A DNA stretch of 64,000 nucleotides, from contig OZ244898.1 in the NCBI GenBank assembly GCA_965221585.1, positions 2,852,001 through 2,916,000 of the forward strand, written 5' to 3'. The notes beneath the pieces are model-generated. The model was not told the origin of the DNA. It ran no database searches and saw nothing but the letters and a program-made list of their open reading frames with translations. Shown here in pieces: positions 7,749-17,169 of the stretch. Positions within the stretch are counted from its first letter, which is position 1, and every line of letters begins with the position of its first letter. Origin of the DNA: VXYK01 sp965221585. GTDB lineage: Bacteria > Actinomycetota > Acidimicrobiia > Acidimicrobiales > Aldehydirespiratoraceae. The position numbers were made by a program, and so were the translations under genes.

Positions 7749-9331
7749 CCGCCACCGAGACGCGCCCGGCGAGCTTCGACCCCATCGAGCTTGAGATTCT
7801 CTGGCAGTCGCTGATCTCGACGGTCAACGAGCAGGCCCGGGCCCTGCAGCGCTCGGCGTTCTCGCCGATCGTTCGAGAGGCCGGTGACCTTGCCAACGCC
7901 GTGTTCGACCGCCGAGGGCGCATGGTCGCCCAGGCCGTGACCGGCACGCCGGGCCACATCAACTCGCTCGCCATCGGCGCGTCCAAGATGCTCGAGGAAT
8001 ATCCGCTGGACCAGATCGAACCCGGTGATGTGCTCATCACGAACGACCCCTACAAGACGGCCGGTCAACTGCTCGACGTGACCGTGCTGGTGCCGGCCTG
8101 GCGCAACGGGCGCATCATCGCCCTGTTCGGCTCGACCATCCACCACACCGACGTGGGCGGCTACGGCATCGGTGCGGGGGGTCGTGACGTGTTCGAAGAG
8201 GGCCTGTGGATTCCGATCTGCAAACTGATGAAGGGCGGTCAACGCAATCCCGACGTGTGGAAGTTCATCCTCTCCAACGTGCGTCAACCCGACCACATGG
8301 CCGGTGACCTACACGCCCAGATGGCTTCGGGCGAGGTGGGGGCGCAGAGGCTGTTCACGCTCTGCGAGACGCATGACCTCGACGACATCGAAGCGCTGTC
8401 CGACGAGATCATCAACCGCTCCGAACGGGCGACCCGCAAGAGTATCGAGGCTCTGCCGGCCGGGACCTACAACGCCGAGGCGGTGCTTGATCTGGCCGAC
8501 AGCAGCCGGATCCACATCGTCTGCTCCCTTGAAGTCGACCCAGCTGCCGGCGAGGTCACCGTCGACTACGAGGGCAGTTCGGAGGCATCGCCGTGGGGCA
8601 TCAACGTGGTGATGAACTACACCCACGCCTACACGACCTTCACTGTCAGATCGGTGCTCAACCCCGACATCCCCAACAATCACGGCAGCCTCGCGCCGAT
8701 CAAGGTCAAGGCGCCCGAGGGCTCGATCGTCAACGCGGTGACGCCTCAGCCTGGCACGGCCCGTCACGTGGTCGGCATGTTCCTGCCGAACGCGCTGCTC
8801 AAGGCACTCGCACAGGTCAGGCCCGAAGCGGCGATGGCGGAGGGATCGGGCGCGGTGTGGACCATGCAGGTCAACGGCAACCATCCCGACGGCAGTCCGT
8901 TCATCACTGCCATGTTCACCTATGCGGGAGGGGTCGGGGCGCGGGCCACCAAACCGGGCCTCAATGCCTGCTCGTACCCGACCGGAGTGTCGGCGGTGCC
9001 GATCGAAGTTGTGGAGGCCTCGGCGCCGATCAGGTTCTCCGAGAAGTCATTGCGGCTCGGTTCCGGCGGTGCCGGCGCACAGACCGGGGGGCTGGGCCAG
9101 ACGATCGAGTTCAGCGTCGACACCGAGAAACCCTGGCAACTCAACGCTGTCACCAGCCGGCTCGCCGATCCTCCCCTCGGTGTCTTCGGCGGCGAAGCGG
9201 GAGCGGCGGGAAGTTTCAAGGTCAACGGCCAACCCGTGCAGACCCAGGCCCGGATCACCCTCGAGGGCAGCGATGTGGTCCGGCTCGAACTCCCCGGCGG
9301 GGGAGGCTACGGAGTGCCGGACGATGACTGA
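7745..9331 (+). CDS. hyuB: Hydantoinase B/oxoprolinase family protein, HyuB-type subunit
   Basis: 528-residue partner of HyuA. Family features include the N-terminus DPIELEILWQSLISTVNEQA, the segment REAGDLANAVFDRRGRMVAQ, TGTPGHINS, and the metal-binding-like block LITNDPYKTAGQLLDVTV plus HHTDVGG. The C-terminus is the typical glycine-rich GGGGYG. The ATG at 7745 overlaps the HyuA stop (ATGA), so an equimolar complex is expected. As with HyuA, it could be a hydantoinase, lactamase or acetophenone-carboxylase-type enzyme. Confidence 0.93.
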   Translation: MTATETRPASFDPIELEILWQSLISTVNEQARALQRSAFSPIVREAGDLANAVFDRRGRMVAQAVTGTPGHINSLAIGASKMLEEYPLDQIEPGDVLITNDPYKTAGQLLDVTVLVPAWRNGRIIALFGSTIHHTDVGGYGIGAGGRDVFEEGLWIPICKLMKGGQRNPDVWKFILSNVRQPDHMAGDLHAQMASGEVGAQRLFTLCETHDLDDIEALSDEIINRSERATRKSIEALPAGTYNAEAVLDLADSSRIHIVCSLEVDPAAGEVTVDYEGSSEASPWGINVVMNYTHAYTTFTVRSVLNPDIPNNHGSLAPIKVKAPEGSIVNAVTPQPGTARHVVGMFLPNALLKALAQVRPEAAMAEGSGAVWTMQVNGNHPDGSPFITAMFTYAGGVGARATKPGLNACSYPTGVSAVPIEVVEASAPIRFSEKSLRLGSGGAGAQTGGLGQTIEFSVDTEKPWQLNAVTSRLADPPLGVFGGEAGAAGSFKVNGQPVQTQARITLEGSDVVRLELPGGGGYGVPDDD

Positions 9332-10946
9332 GAACACGATGCTGGCTGAAACCCCAGCAATCCCAACGTTCTCGTCGGTTTGGGAGCGGGCCGTGCGTGC
9401 CCGGCCCAAAGAGGTGTTCCTGATCTTCGAAGGCCCGAGCGGTCAGGTCACGCAATGGACCTACCAGGAGTTCGATTCGCAGGTCCAACGGGTGGCCGCC
9501 CGCCTGCATGCCGAAGGGGTCGGTGCCGGTAGTTGTGTTCATCTGGCGTTGACCAACTGTCCGACCTTCGTGGCTGTGTGGCTTGCCGCCACCCGGCTCG
9601 GTGCTTGGATCGTGCCGGCCGATCCGCAGGGCAGGGAACCGGAGTTCGCCGAACAGATCGAGCGCACCTCCCCGACCGTCGGTTTCTGCTCGACGAGTCG
9701 ACGGGAGCCCTACATCTCAGCGGCTGCCAACGCTGCCGCGGTGGCCGCTGTGCCCGCGGTGCTGGCAGGGTCGGCGCCGGCCGCGGCGATGACGGTCATC
9801 GAGATCGACGAGGCCGATACTTCGTTTGCGCCGTTCCCGCAAGCGACCTTCACTGCCTGGGCCACCCCCGGACCAACCGACCTCGCTGCGGTGATGTTCA
9901 CCAGCGGGACCACTGGGCGTCCCAAGGGTGTGTCGGTGACCCAGGCCAACTACGCCTTCGCGGGCAAGATCATGGCTGAAACAACCGACCTGACCCCAGA
10001 GGACCGCCAGTTGGTGGTGCTGCCGTTGTTCCACGCCAACGCGCAGTACTACTCGTTCGCCTCGGCGATCTGGGCCGGAGCTTCGGTGGCGTTGATGCAC
10101 ACCTTCTCAGCCAGCGGGTTCCTGCCCCAGGCCGCCCGTCATGGCGCGACCTGCGCCAGTTTGTTCGCGGCCCCGATGCGGATGATCCTGGCTCGGGGCG
10201 GACCTGTCGAGGGGTTGAGGCTGCGCCACTGCTGGTTCGCCCAGAATCTCGCGGAGGACCAGTACCAGACGATTTGTGACTGGTTCGGTTGCCGTCCCCG
10301 CCAGCTCTACGGCATGACCGAAACCATCCCAGCGGTGCTCAGCGATACTCCCGCGAACCCCCGCGCAGACTCGATGGGCTTCGTGACTGCCGGATGCGAG
10401 GTCGAGATACACGACTCCGACGGGGTGCCGGTCAAAGCAGGCGAACTCGGCGAGGTGGTGGTTCGCGGCATCACGGGCATCACCATTTTCGGGGGCTATT
10501 TCGATGATCCGGCGACCACTGCCGACAACTATCGCGGCGAGTGGTTCCGCACCGGTGACCGGGCTTGGCGTGACGAGACGGGCCGTTTCTTCTTCGACGG
10601 TCGCCGCTCCGATGTGCTCAAGGTCGCCGGTGAGAACGTTTCGACCGTCGAGATCGAGTCGGTGCTGTGCGCGCACCCGCTGGTGTTGGAGGCATCGGTG
10701 ATCGGTGCACCCGACCCGGTCCGTGACGAGGTTCCGCTGGCGTTCGTCGTTCCGGCCGACACGGCGAATCCCCCCGAGCCGGAAGACCTGCTCAAATGGT
10801 GTGACGAACGCCTTTCCAAACACAAGCAGCCCCGAGGAGTGACCATGCTCTCAGAACTCCCTCGCACCAGCGTCGGCAAGATCCGCAAGTTCCTGCTAGC
10901 AGACTCAGCGGCAGATTCAGCGAAACAAGGAGTTGGCGTCTCATGA
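9324..10946 (+). CDS. AMP-dependent acyl-CoA synthetase/ligase
   Basis: 540-residue ANL-superfamily ligase. Seen: the P-loop MFTSGTTGRPKGV, the YGMTE motif, the hinge-region aspartate in WFRTGDRAWRDETGRFFFDGR, and the C-terminal Lys in RTSVGKIRKF. It therefore looks fully active, activating a carboxylic acid as adenylate and then CoA ester. The ATG at 9324 overlaps the HyuB stop region by eight bases; a longer upstream in-frame start would overlap HyuB extensively and is rejected. It resembles caiC-like or crotonobetaine/carnitine-type ligases, but the substrate is unassigned. It may activate the acid produced by HyuAB. Confidence 0.92.
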   Translation: MTENTMLAETPAIPTFSSVWERAVRARPKEVFLIFEGPSGQVTQWTYQEFDSQVQRVAARLHAEGVGAGSCVHLALTNCPTFVAVWLAATRLGAWIVPADPQGREPEFAEQIERTSPTVGFCSTSRREPYISAAANAAAVAAVPAVLAGSAPAAAMTVIEIDEADTSFAPFPQATFTAWATPGPTDLAAVMFTSGTTGRPKGVSVTQANYAFAGKIMAETTDLTPEDRQLVVLPLFHANAQYYSFASAIWAGASVALMHTFSASGFLPQAARHGATCASLFAAPMRMILARGGPVEGLRLRHCWFAQNLAEDQYQTICDWFGCRPRQLYGMTETIPAVLSDTPANPRADSMGFVTAGCEVEIHDSDGVPVKAGELGEVVVRGITGITIFGGYFDDPATTADNYRGEWFRTGDRAWRDETGRFFFDGRRSDVLKVAGENVSTVEIESVLCAHPLVLEASVIGAPDPVRDEVPLAFVVPADTANPPEPEDLLKWCDERLSKHKQPRGVTMLSELPRTSVGKIRKFLLADSAADSAKQGVGVS

Positions 10947-12115
10947 GCGTTTTGAACAGCGACCTGCTGGCACAACTCGACGCCTCGACCAGCGACGTGT
11001 CGCGTGCGGTGACCCTCCCACCGGAGATCTACACCTCCTCGGAGTTTCTCTCCTTCGAGACCGAGGCGCTGTACATGAGGGAATGGTTGTGCGTCGGCCG
11101 AGCCGAGCGGATCGCCGACGTGGGCGACTGGTTCACCGTCAATCTGGTCGGCGAGCCGCTGATCATCACCCGCGACAAGCAGGGGACGGTGCGGGCCCTC
11201 TCCGCGGTGTGCCAGCACCGTGCCATGCAGGTGTGCGAGGGCGAAGGCAACGCCACGACCTTCAAGTGTCCCTACCACCACTGGAACTACGCGCTCGACG
11301 GGCGCCTGCTGGGGGCGCCCGCGATGGAGCGCACGGAGGACTTCAACAAGTCTGAGTGCGGCCTGCCCCAACTCAAGGTTGAGGAGTGGCTGGGGTTCGT
11401 GTTCGTGAACTTCGACCCGGACGCCGCGCCGCTCGGGCCCACCCTGGGCCGCTACGAGCCGTTCCTTGAGAACTACGACCTCGCCAACGCGGTGTGCCCC
11501 GGTACTTTTACCCTCGAGGGCATGCCCTGGAACTGGAAGGTCATGTTCGAGAACTTCAACGACGGCTACCACGCCAACCGGCTGCACCAGTTCGTGCAGG
11601 ACTTCTGCCCGTCGAGCATGTCGGCCTTTCCCGTGCCGTGGTCCGACGACTCCAACGTCATCTTCCGTACCGCCGGTTACACCCACATCGACGGCGGCTT
11701 CAACGCCACACACCGCGTGATCATGGACGTCTTCCCCGATCTGACCGAGGAGGAACGCACCCGGTCGACCTTCGCCCTCGTCCCGCCCACTCTCTGTTTC
11801 GGGACCGCGCCGGATCAGTGCTTCTTCTTCCTGGTCCGACCCACCGGCGCGGAGTCCATCGATGTGGAGATCGGCTACATCTTCCACCCATCCGCGCTGG
11901 ACGACCCGCTCTTCGAGCACAAGATGGCTCTGTCGGACGCGGGCGTGCAGGTTTTCGTCGCCCAGGACCAGGACGCCACCACCAAGGTCCAGCGGGGTCT
12001 GCGCTCCCGGTTCGCGCCGCGGGGCCGCTATTCCTGGCAGGAGGAGAGCCACATCCAGTTCAACCGCTGGCTGGTCCAGCGCTACCGCAGAGCGTGGCCG
12101 AACACGAACACCTAG
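10943..12115 (+). CDS. Rieske ring-hydroxylating oxygenase alpha subunit
   Basis: 390-residue Rieske oxygenase of the RHO-alpha type. The Rieske motif is CQHRAMQVCEG then CPYHHWNY, and the catalytic-iron segment is ENFNDGYHANRLHQ (Asn, Asp, His, His). The C-terminus RGLRSRFAPRGRYSWQE is shared with the third Rieske protein in this window (24297-25520), so the two are paralogues. No beta subunit is adjacent. The ATG at 10943 overlaps the ligase stop (ATGA). It is the last enzyme before the importer genes. Relatives include choline/carnitine- and phthalate-type oxygenases, so a quaternary-amine or aromatic-acid substrate is possible. Confidence 0.92.
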   Translation: MSVLNSDLLAQLDASTSDVSRAVTLPPEIYTSSEFLSFETEALYMREWLCVGRAERIADVGDWFTVNLVGEPLIITRDKQGTVRALSAVCQHRAMQVCEGEGNATTFKCPYHHWNYALDGRLLGAPAMERTEDFNKSECGLPQLKVEEWLGFVFVNFDPDAAPLGPTLGRYEPFLENYDLANAVCPGTFTLEGMPWNWKVMFENFNDGYHANRLHQFVQDFCPSSMSAFPVPWSDDSNVIFRTAGYTHIDGGFNATHRVIMDVFPDLTEEERTRSTFALVPPTLCFGTAPDQCFFFLVRPTGAESIDVEIGYIFHPSALDDPLFEHKMALSDAGVQVFVAQDQDATTKVQRGLRSRFAPRGRYSWQEESHIQFNRWLVQRYRRAWPNTNT

Positions 12116-12162
12116 GACCAGTGCCCAAGGTCCGTCAAAGTCCCATTAAGGAGGGGAACCCA

Positions 12163-13413
12163 ATGCAAACAAAAACCCTAAGAAAACCACTTCAACTGTT
12201 GACGTTGTTGTTGGCGTTCACGCTCATCGCGGCCGCTTGCGGAGACGACGACGAAAGTGAGCCCGCGCCGACCACAACCGCAGCCGACGCGCCCGACGAG
12301 ACTGCCGACGACTCCGGCGATGACATGGCTGAGGACGACATGGCTGACGACACCATGGACGACGACGCCGACATGGCCGAGGACGACATGGAAGATGATG
12401 CCGACATGGACGAACCGGAGACGAGCGCCATCGTGCAGGCGTTCGACACCAATGGCGACGGCACCGTGACCATCGGTGTCGCGGCGGCCGGCCCACGCGA
12501 CGACAACGGCTACTACCAGTCGTTGGTCAACTTCGCGGAGCAGTACTCCGCCGACAACGGATTCGCGCCACCGATCGTGTCTGACAACATCGGTGCAGCC
12601 GAAGCCGCCCAGGCTCTTTCCGACCTGGCGCAGCAGGGCGTCGACATCTTGATGGTCGGAGCCTCCGAGATCGCCGAGCCGCTGCCCGACCTGACCGAGC
12701 AGTATCCCGACATCTTCTGGTACTGCAACTGCGGGGCAGGATTCCAGGAGTTGCCCGGTCTGGCGCAGGCAACCGACTGGGGCGCACCCATCCACTACAC
12801 GGCAGGTGTGGCCATGGCGGGCATCCTGCAGGACCACGGTGGTGACAAGGCTGTGTTCCTCGGTTGTTGTGACATCAACTTCGAGCGCGAGGCATACAAC
12901 GCCACGGTCTTCGGCCTTCAGTCGGTCGATCCCAACTTGACCATGGAGTATGTGAGCACTGGTGACTACCAGTTCGACTTCAACAACTCCGCCAACGCCA
13001 CCGCGGCGCTGACCAACGCCATAGCCAACGGCGTCACCCTGGCCTACGCCTATCTCGGCGGTGCTCTGGAGGCCGTCGGTCAGCTGGCCACCGATGAGGG
13101 AGTGGCCGTCTTCGCGGCAGGGCCCGCGGATGTCTGCGAGCGGGACGACGGCATCAACTGGACAGGCAGCATCGTCTTCGACGGCGGTGTCTACGCCCGG
13201 GAGGCGCTCCCCTTGATCATCGCGGGTGAGCTTGCCGAAGGCTCGACCTACCAGTTCCCGACCGAAGCCGGCCTTAACGGCGCGTTGCTGTGCGACGCAC
13301 CAGCCGGCGCCCAGGCTCTCCTCGACGACGCGTTCGCCTTGATCGCTTCGTTCGATGGTGACCTTTACGGCACGCTCGGTGGTATCTCGGGTGAGGCATA
13401 CTCAGGCGGGTGA
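12163..13413 (+). CDS. BMP-family ABC transporter substrate-binding lipoprotein
   Basis: 416-residue secreted lipoprotein. A signal peptide ends at a lipobox with Cys26 (LIAAAC), followed by a 55-residue linker extremely rich in Asp/Glu/Met, then a BMP/PnrA-like periplasmic-binding domain (TIGVAAAGPRDDNGYYQSL onward). The ATG at 12163 has a strong aaggagggg site six bases upstream. The family binds nucleosides, purines and related heterocycles. It is coupled by GTGA overlap to the ATPase and permeases, making a complete importer. The acidic linker probably spans the cell envelope. Confidence 0.93.
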   Translation: MQTKTLRKPLQLLTLLLAFTLIAAACGDDDESEPAPTTTAADAPDETADDSGDDMAEDDMADDTMDDDADMAEDDMEDDADMDEPETSAIVQAFDTNGDGTVTIGVAAAGPRDDNGYYQSLVNFAEQYSADNGFAPPIVSDNIGAAEAAQALSDLAQQGVDILMVGASEIAEPLPDLTEQYPDIFWYCNCGAGFQELPGLAQATDWGAPIHYTAGVAMAGILQDHGGDKAVFLGCCDINFEREAYNATVFGLQSVDPNLTMEYVSTGDYQFDFNNSANATAALTNAIANGVTLAYAYLGGALEAVGQLATDEGVAVFAAGPADVCERDDGINWTGSIVFDGGVYAREALPLIIAGELAEGSTYQFPTEAGLNGALLCDAPAGAQALLDDAFALIASFDGDLYGTLGGISGEAYSGG

Positions 13414-15062
13414 GCAACAGCGAACTGGACGACGCGGGGACTGACGAGACCAACTCGTCGGTCCCCGCGGTTCAGCTGACTGGTATCACCAAGCGCTTCG
13501 GTGCTGTCGTTGCCTGCGACAGCGTCGATCTGTCGCTTCGGCGCGGGCGCATCCATGGTCTGCTCGGAGAGAACGGGGCCGGCAAGTCAACCCTGATGAA
13601 GATGCTCATCGGGCTTGTCCTTCCTGATGCCGGAAGTATCGCCATCGACGGCACGGCCCAGTCGATACATGATCCGCTGACCGCGTCGGCGCTCGGGATC
13701 GGCATGGTCCACCAGCACTTCAGCCTCGTCGACGCGCTGAGCGTGTGGGAGAACGTGGCACTCGGCGACGCCGGCCGGCTCGACCCGAACGCAACCCGGG
13801 ACCGCATCGGCGAGATTGCCGAGCAGTACGGGCTGGTCATCGACCCCGACAAACGGGTCGGTGACCTCACCGCCGGGCTTCGTCAACGGGTGGAGATCAT
13901 CAAGTGCCTCCGGCGTGACCCGAGCATCGTGATCTTCGACGAGCCGACCTCGGTGCTCACTCCTGAGGAGTCCGAGCAGCTGTTCGAGTCGCTGCGTCAT
14001 GTGGTCGCTGCCGAGAGTCGGGCTGTGGTTCTGGTGAGCCACAAGCTCGACGAGGTGCTGCACGCCACCGACGACATCACCATCATGCGTCAGGGCAGGG
14101 TGGTGGATCAGCGGCGATCGGTCGATGCGGATGCCCCGACCCTGGCCCGGGCGATGGTTGGCCGGGAAGTGTCTCTGCGGTCCGAACGGGCCGCTCTCGG
14201 CATTCACAGCCTCGATGACCTTGACGATGTCGATTCCGCAGCTGACACCGACTCCCGAAGCATCGCTGAGCCTCAGGTCGCGCCGACTGCTGAGCCGGTG
14301 CTTCGCATCGACAGGGCGACCGCTCACGACGCTGCCGGGGTCGTCACCCTCGATGAGTTCTCTCTCGAGATGTACCCCGGCGAGATCGTTGGAGTCGCTG
14401 GCGTGGAGGGCAACGGACAACGAGCGCTCGGTGATCTGCTGTCCAGCCTGCTGACTCTCTCGTCGGGGGCGGTCTCTGTCGACGGCACAGCGGTGCCGAC
14501 CGGCAGGTCCGGTGCGATGGCCCACGCAGGGATCGGTGTGATTCCAGAGGACCGGCACGACAGCGGCCTCGTGCTCGACATGACCGTCGCCGAGAATCTC
14601 GTGCTCGTCGACCAGTCCCGCGCCGCAACCCGCGGCTTGATCGACCAGAAACGTCTCAACGCCTTCGCTCAGGAGATGATCGAGCAGTTCAACATTGCCT
14701 GTTCTGGACCGAACGCCCCGATGTGGTCGGTGTCCGGTGGCAATCAGCAGCGGGTTGTTCTTGCTCGGGAGCTCTCCCAGCAACCGAAGATCCTGGTGGC
14801 GGCACAACCGACGAGGGGCCTCGATGTCGGTGCCATCGAATACATGAGCCATCGCCTCGAAGCCGCCGCGGCGAGCGGTGTTGCAGTCCTGCTCATTTCG
14901 AGCGAACTGGAGGAGATTCTCGAACTGTCGCACCGGATCATCGTGATGCACAGCGGACGCATCGCCGGGGAGATGTCACGGGCGGAGGCCAATTTCGAGA
15001 CGCTCGGCCTGTTGATGGGCGGCGCGATGGGTGGTGCTGCGACGGGTGGTGCCGCGGCGTGA
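13410..15062 (+). CDS. ABC transporter ATP-binding protein (double-domain, nucleoside/sugar type)
   Basis: 550-residue tandem ATPase. Domain 1 has a good Walker A (LLGENGAGKST) and Walker B (VIFDEPTSVLTPEE), but its signature reads TAGLRQRVEI rather than LSGGQ. Domain 2 has a degenerate Walker A (GVEGNGQRAL) but a good signature (SGGNQQRVVLAREL). This complementary degeneracy is typical of the RbsA/NupO class that energises BMP-type importers. A linker of about 35 acidic residues separates the domains. It starts with GTG overlapping the preceding stop, and its own stop overlaps the permease start. Confidence 0.94.
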   Translation: MSNSELDDAGTDETNSSVPAVQLTGITKRFGAVVACDSVDLSLRRGRIHGLLGENGAGKSTLMKMLIGLVLPDAGSIAIDGTAQSIHDPLTASALGIGMVHQHFSLVDALSVWENVALGDAGRLDPNATRDRIGEIAEQYGLVIDPDKRVGDLTAGLRQRVEIIKCLRRDPSIVIFDEPTSVLTPEESEQLFESLRHVVAAESRAVVLVSHKLDEVLHATDDITIMRQGRVVDQRRSVDADAPTLARAMVGREVSLRSERAALGIHSLDDLDDVDSAADTDSRSIAEPQVAPTAEPVLRIDRATAHDAAGVVTLDEFSLEMYPGEIVGVAGVEGNGQRALGDLLSSLLTLSSGAVSVDGTAVPTGRSGAMAHAGIGVIPEDRHDSGLVLDMTVAENLVLVDQSRAATRGLIDQKRLNAFAQEMIEQFNIACSGPNAPMWSVSGGNQQRVVLARELSQQPKILVAAQPTRGLDVGAIEYMSHRLEAAAASGVAVLLISSELEEILELSHRIIVMHSGRIAGEMSRAEANFETLGLLMGGAMGGAATGGAAA

Positions 15063-16204
15063 CCGCTGTCGAGACTGCCGCAGCCGATGACGCTGAGACG
15101 CTACCGACCCGGGCACGTACCGGGGCGCGCTTGAGCGAATGGTTCGTCCTGTACTCGATGAGTGTTCTGGCCGCACTGGTGTTGTCGGCCATTCTGGTGG
15201 AGGCGACCGGGGGCGACTGGCGGCCGGTGGTCAGCGCGCTGCTCGACGGCAGCGTCCGCAGGCCGGGACGCTGGGGGGAGACGCTGGCTACCGCAGCACC
15301 GCTGCTCGTCGTCGCGCTGGGCACGGTCATCTCCTCCAAAGCCGGGTTGGTCAACATCGGCCAGGAGGGCCAGTTGTATGTGGGCGCGGCCATTGGGACC
15401 TACTTCGGATTTCTGATCGGTGGGCCCGGACCGGTCAACGTGGTGTTGATTCTGATCATCGGGGCTGCCGGTGGTGCTTTCTGGGCGGGTGTGGCGGCGG
15501 GGCTGCGCTATTGGCGCGGCGTTCCCGAGGTGTTGTCGACCCTGCTGTTGGTCACAATCGGAGGCCAAGCCGTGGCCTACGGGCTGCGCTGGGAATGGCT
15601 GTTGTTGGCGCCGGAGGGCCGGCGTGGCAACCGCAACCAGGTCAGTGAGCAGCTCGCTGCGGACAACCGGCTTCCACGCCCGGACCTCTTCGGCAACGAG
15701 TTTCCTTTGACGGTGTTCATCGCGGTGATCCTGGCCGTGATCGTTGCCTTCGTCTTGTCGCGCACGGTCTGGGGCTTCCGGCTGCGTATGCTCGGCCGGA
15801 ACCCCCGCGCCGCCCAGCGCTCGGGCGTATCAGAAGCGAGATACGGGGCCACGGCGCTCATGCTCAGCGGTGCTTTCGCGGGACTGGCCGGGGCTGCCAT
15901 GCTCACCGGCGGCGGGTTCGCTTTTGGGAACTACCAGATGGTCCCGGGTTTCTCCGCGAATATTGGCTGGACCGGCCTGTTGGTTGCGCTGGTGGCCTAT
16001 GAGAAGCCGTTGGCCGCGATCCCGGTGGCGGTGGTTTTCGCCGGTTTGCGCACAGGATCCAGCTTTGTGGGCAGCACCGGGGTCGAGAGTCGGATCACCG
16101 ACGTCATCTCGGGTTTGTTGGTGTTGGCGCTGCTGATTCCTGCGGCGGTGATGTTTCTGCGCGACCGCCGACGAGCCCGCGCTGCCGCGACGGAGAGGGT
16201 GTGA
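15059..16204 (+). CDS. ABC transporter permease (NupP-like)
   Basis: 381-residue membrane protein with about eight to ten hydrophobic helices, of the branched-chain/ribose/BMP permease family. The segment SSKAGLVNIGQEGQLYVGA is the family signature. The GTG at 15059 overlaps the ATPase stop (GTGA). Paired with the next permease, it would form the heterodimeric channel of the BMP importer. The N-terminal ~25 residues are polar and probably cytoplasmic. Confidence 0.93.
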   Translation: MTAVETAAADDAETLPTRARTGARLSEWFVLYSMSVLAALVLSAILVEATGGDWRPVVSALLDGSVRRPGRWGETLATAAPLLVVALGTVISSKAGLVNIGQEGQLYVGAAIGTYFGFLIGGPGPVNVVLILIIGAAGGAFWAGVAAGLRYWRGVPEVLSTLLLVTIGGQAVAYGLRWEWLLLAPEGRRGNRNQVSEQLAADNRLPRPDLFGNEFPLTVFIAVILAVIVAFVLSRTVWGFRLRMLGRNPRAAQRSGVSEARYGATALMLSGAFAGLAGAAMLTGGGFAFGNYQMVPGFSANIGWTGLLVALVAYEKPLAAIPVAVVFAGLRTGSSFVGSTGVESRITDVISGLLVLALLIPAAVMFLRDRRRARAAATERV

Positions 16205-16207
16205 GCC

Positions 16208-17143
16208 ATGGCTGACTTCTTCGGCGCGGTCTATGAGATCTTCACCAGCGAGTCGACCTATCTCAACGGTGCGTTGTTCGCGGCATTCCTCGCTTTCGCA
16301 GCTACGGGCGAATGGGTGGCGGAACGTTCGGGAACGCTCAATATCTCGGTCGAGGGAATGCTGCTGGGTGGCGCGTTCACTGCGGTGATGGGCTATCACG
16401 TCACCGGATCGGTCGCCGTTGGTCTGCTGACAGGAATGCTCGGCGGGATGCTGATCGCGGGTGTGCAGGCCGAGATGAGCCATCGTCTCGCTGCAGATCA
16501 GTTCGTGGTCGGGTTGACGCTCAACATATTGGTGTTCGGTCTCACGGGGTTCCTGGAGAATGAGATCTCGCCGGAGTCGACCTTGGCGGGTCGCTGGGAG
16601 ATCCCGCTGTTGAGCGAGATTCCCCTTGTCGGCGGCGCGTTGTTCGGCCAACGCTGGCCGTTCTACATCCTGTATCTGCTGATTCCGTTCTCCTGGTGGC
16701 TGGTCTACCGGACCCGCTGGGGGTTGGAGTTGCGGTCTGTGGGCGAGAACCCGCAGTCGGCGGACGTTTCGGGAATCGATGTCAACAAGCGACGTCGCCA
16801 GTCGATCTACTACGCCGGATTGACCTGCGGGCTCGGAGGAGCGTTCTTCCTGTTCGGGCATGTGGGCAGGTTTGAGGACACGATCGTCGGTGGCCGCGGG
16901 TTCATTGCCATCGCCGCGGTGATCTTCGGCGGATGGACCTTGCGGGGAACGCTCGCAGGTTGCGTGATATTCGCCGGTGCGCTCTCGTTCCGGCTCTCGA
17001 TTCAGGGGCTCGGCTACGACATCAACAGCGAATTGTTGCAGTCGCTGCCGTTCATCGTCACCGTGGCGGGGATGGCTATCTTCGCCCACCGCGTACGTGC
17101 CCCTGCAGCCCTGGCCAGACCTTTCATCCGCGGCCTGAAATAG
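16208..17143 (+). CDS. ABC transporter permease (NupQ-like)
   Basis: 311-residue second permease of the importer, with about eight hydrophobic helices. The family motif is SGTLNISVEGMLLGGAF, and the loop ENPQSADVSGIDV is the coupling-helix region of this permease class. It begins four bases after the first permease. The four transporter genes follow the enzyme genes on one strand without a clear terminator, which implies that the importer brings in the pathway's substrate. Confidence 0.93.
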   Translation: MADFFGAVYEIFTSESTYLNGALFAAFLAFAATGEWVAERSGTLNISVEGMLLGGAFTAVMGYHVTGSVAVGLLTGMLGGMLIAGVQAEMSHRLAADQFVVGLTLNILVFGLTGFLENEISPESTLAGRWEIPLLSEIPLVGGALFGQRWPFYILYLLIPFSWWLVYRTRWGLELRSVGENPQSADVSGIDVNKRRRQSIYYAGLTCGLGGAFFLFGHVGRFEDTIVGGRGFIAIAAVIFGGWTLRGTLAGCVIFAGALSFRLSIQGLGYDINSELLQSLPFIVTVAGMAIFAHRVRAPAALARPFIRGLK

Positions 17144-17169
17144 CCGCGCCGACACGGAGACATACCCCC

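Noticed and set aside
10529..12052. Long minus-strand frame opposite the ligase and second Rieske gene
   Set aside because: Antisense shadow of two well-supported genes; the translation is Gly/His/Asp-rich without motifs.
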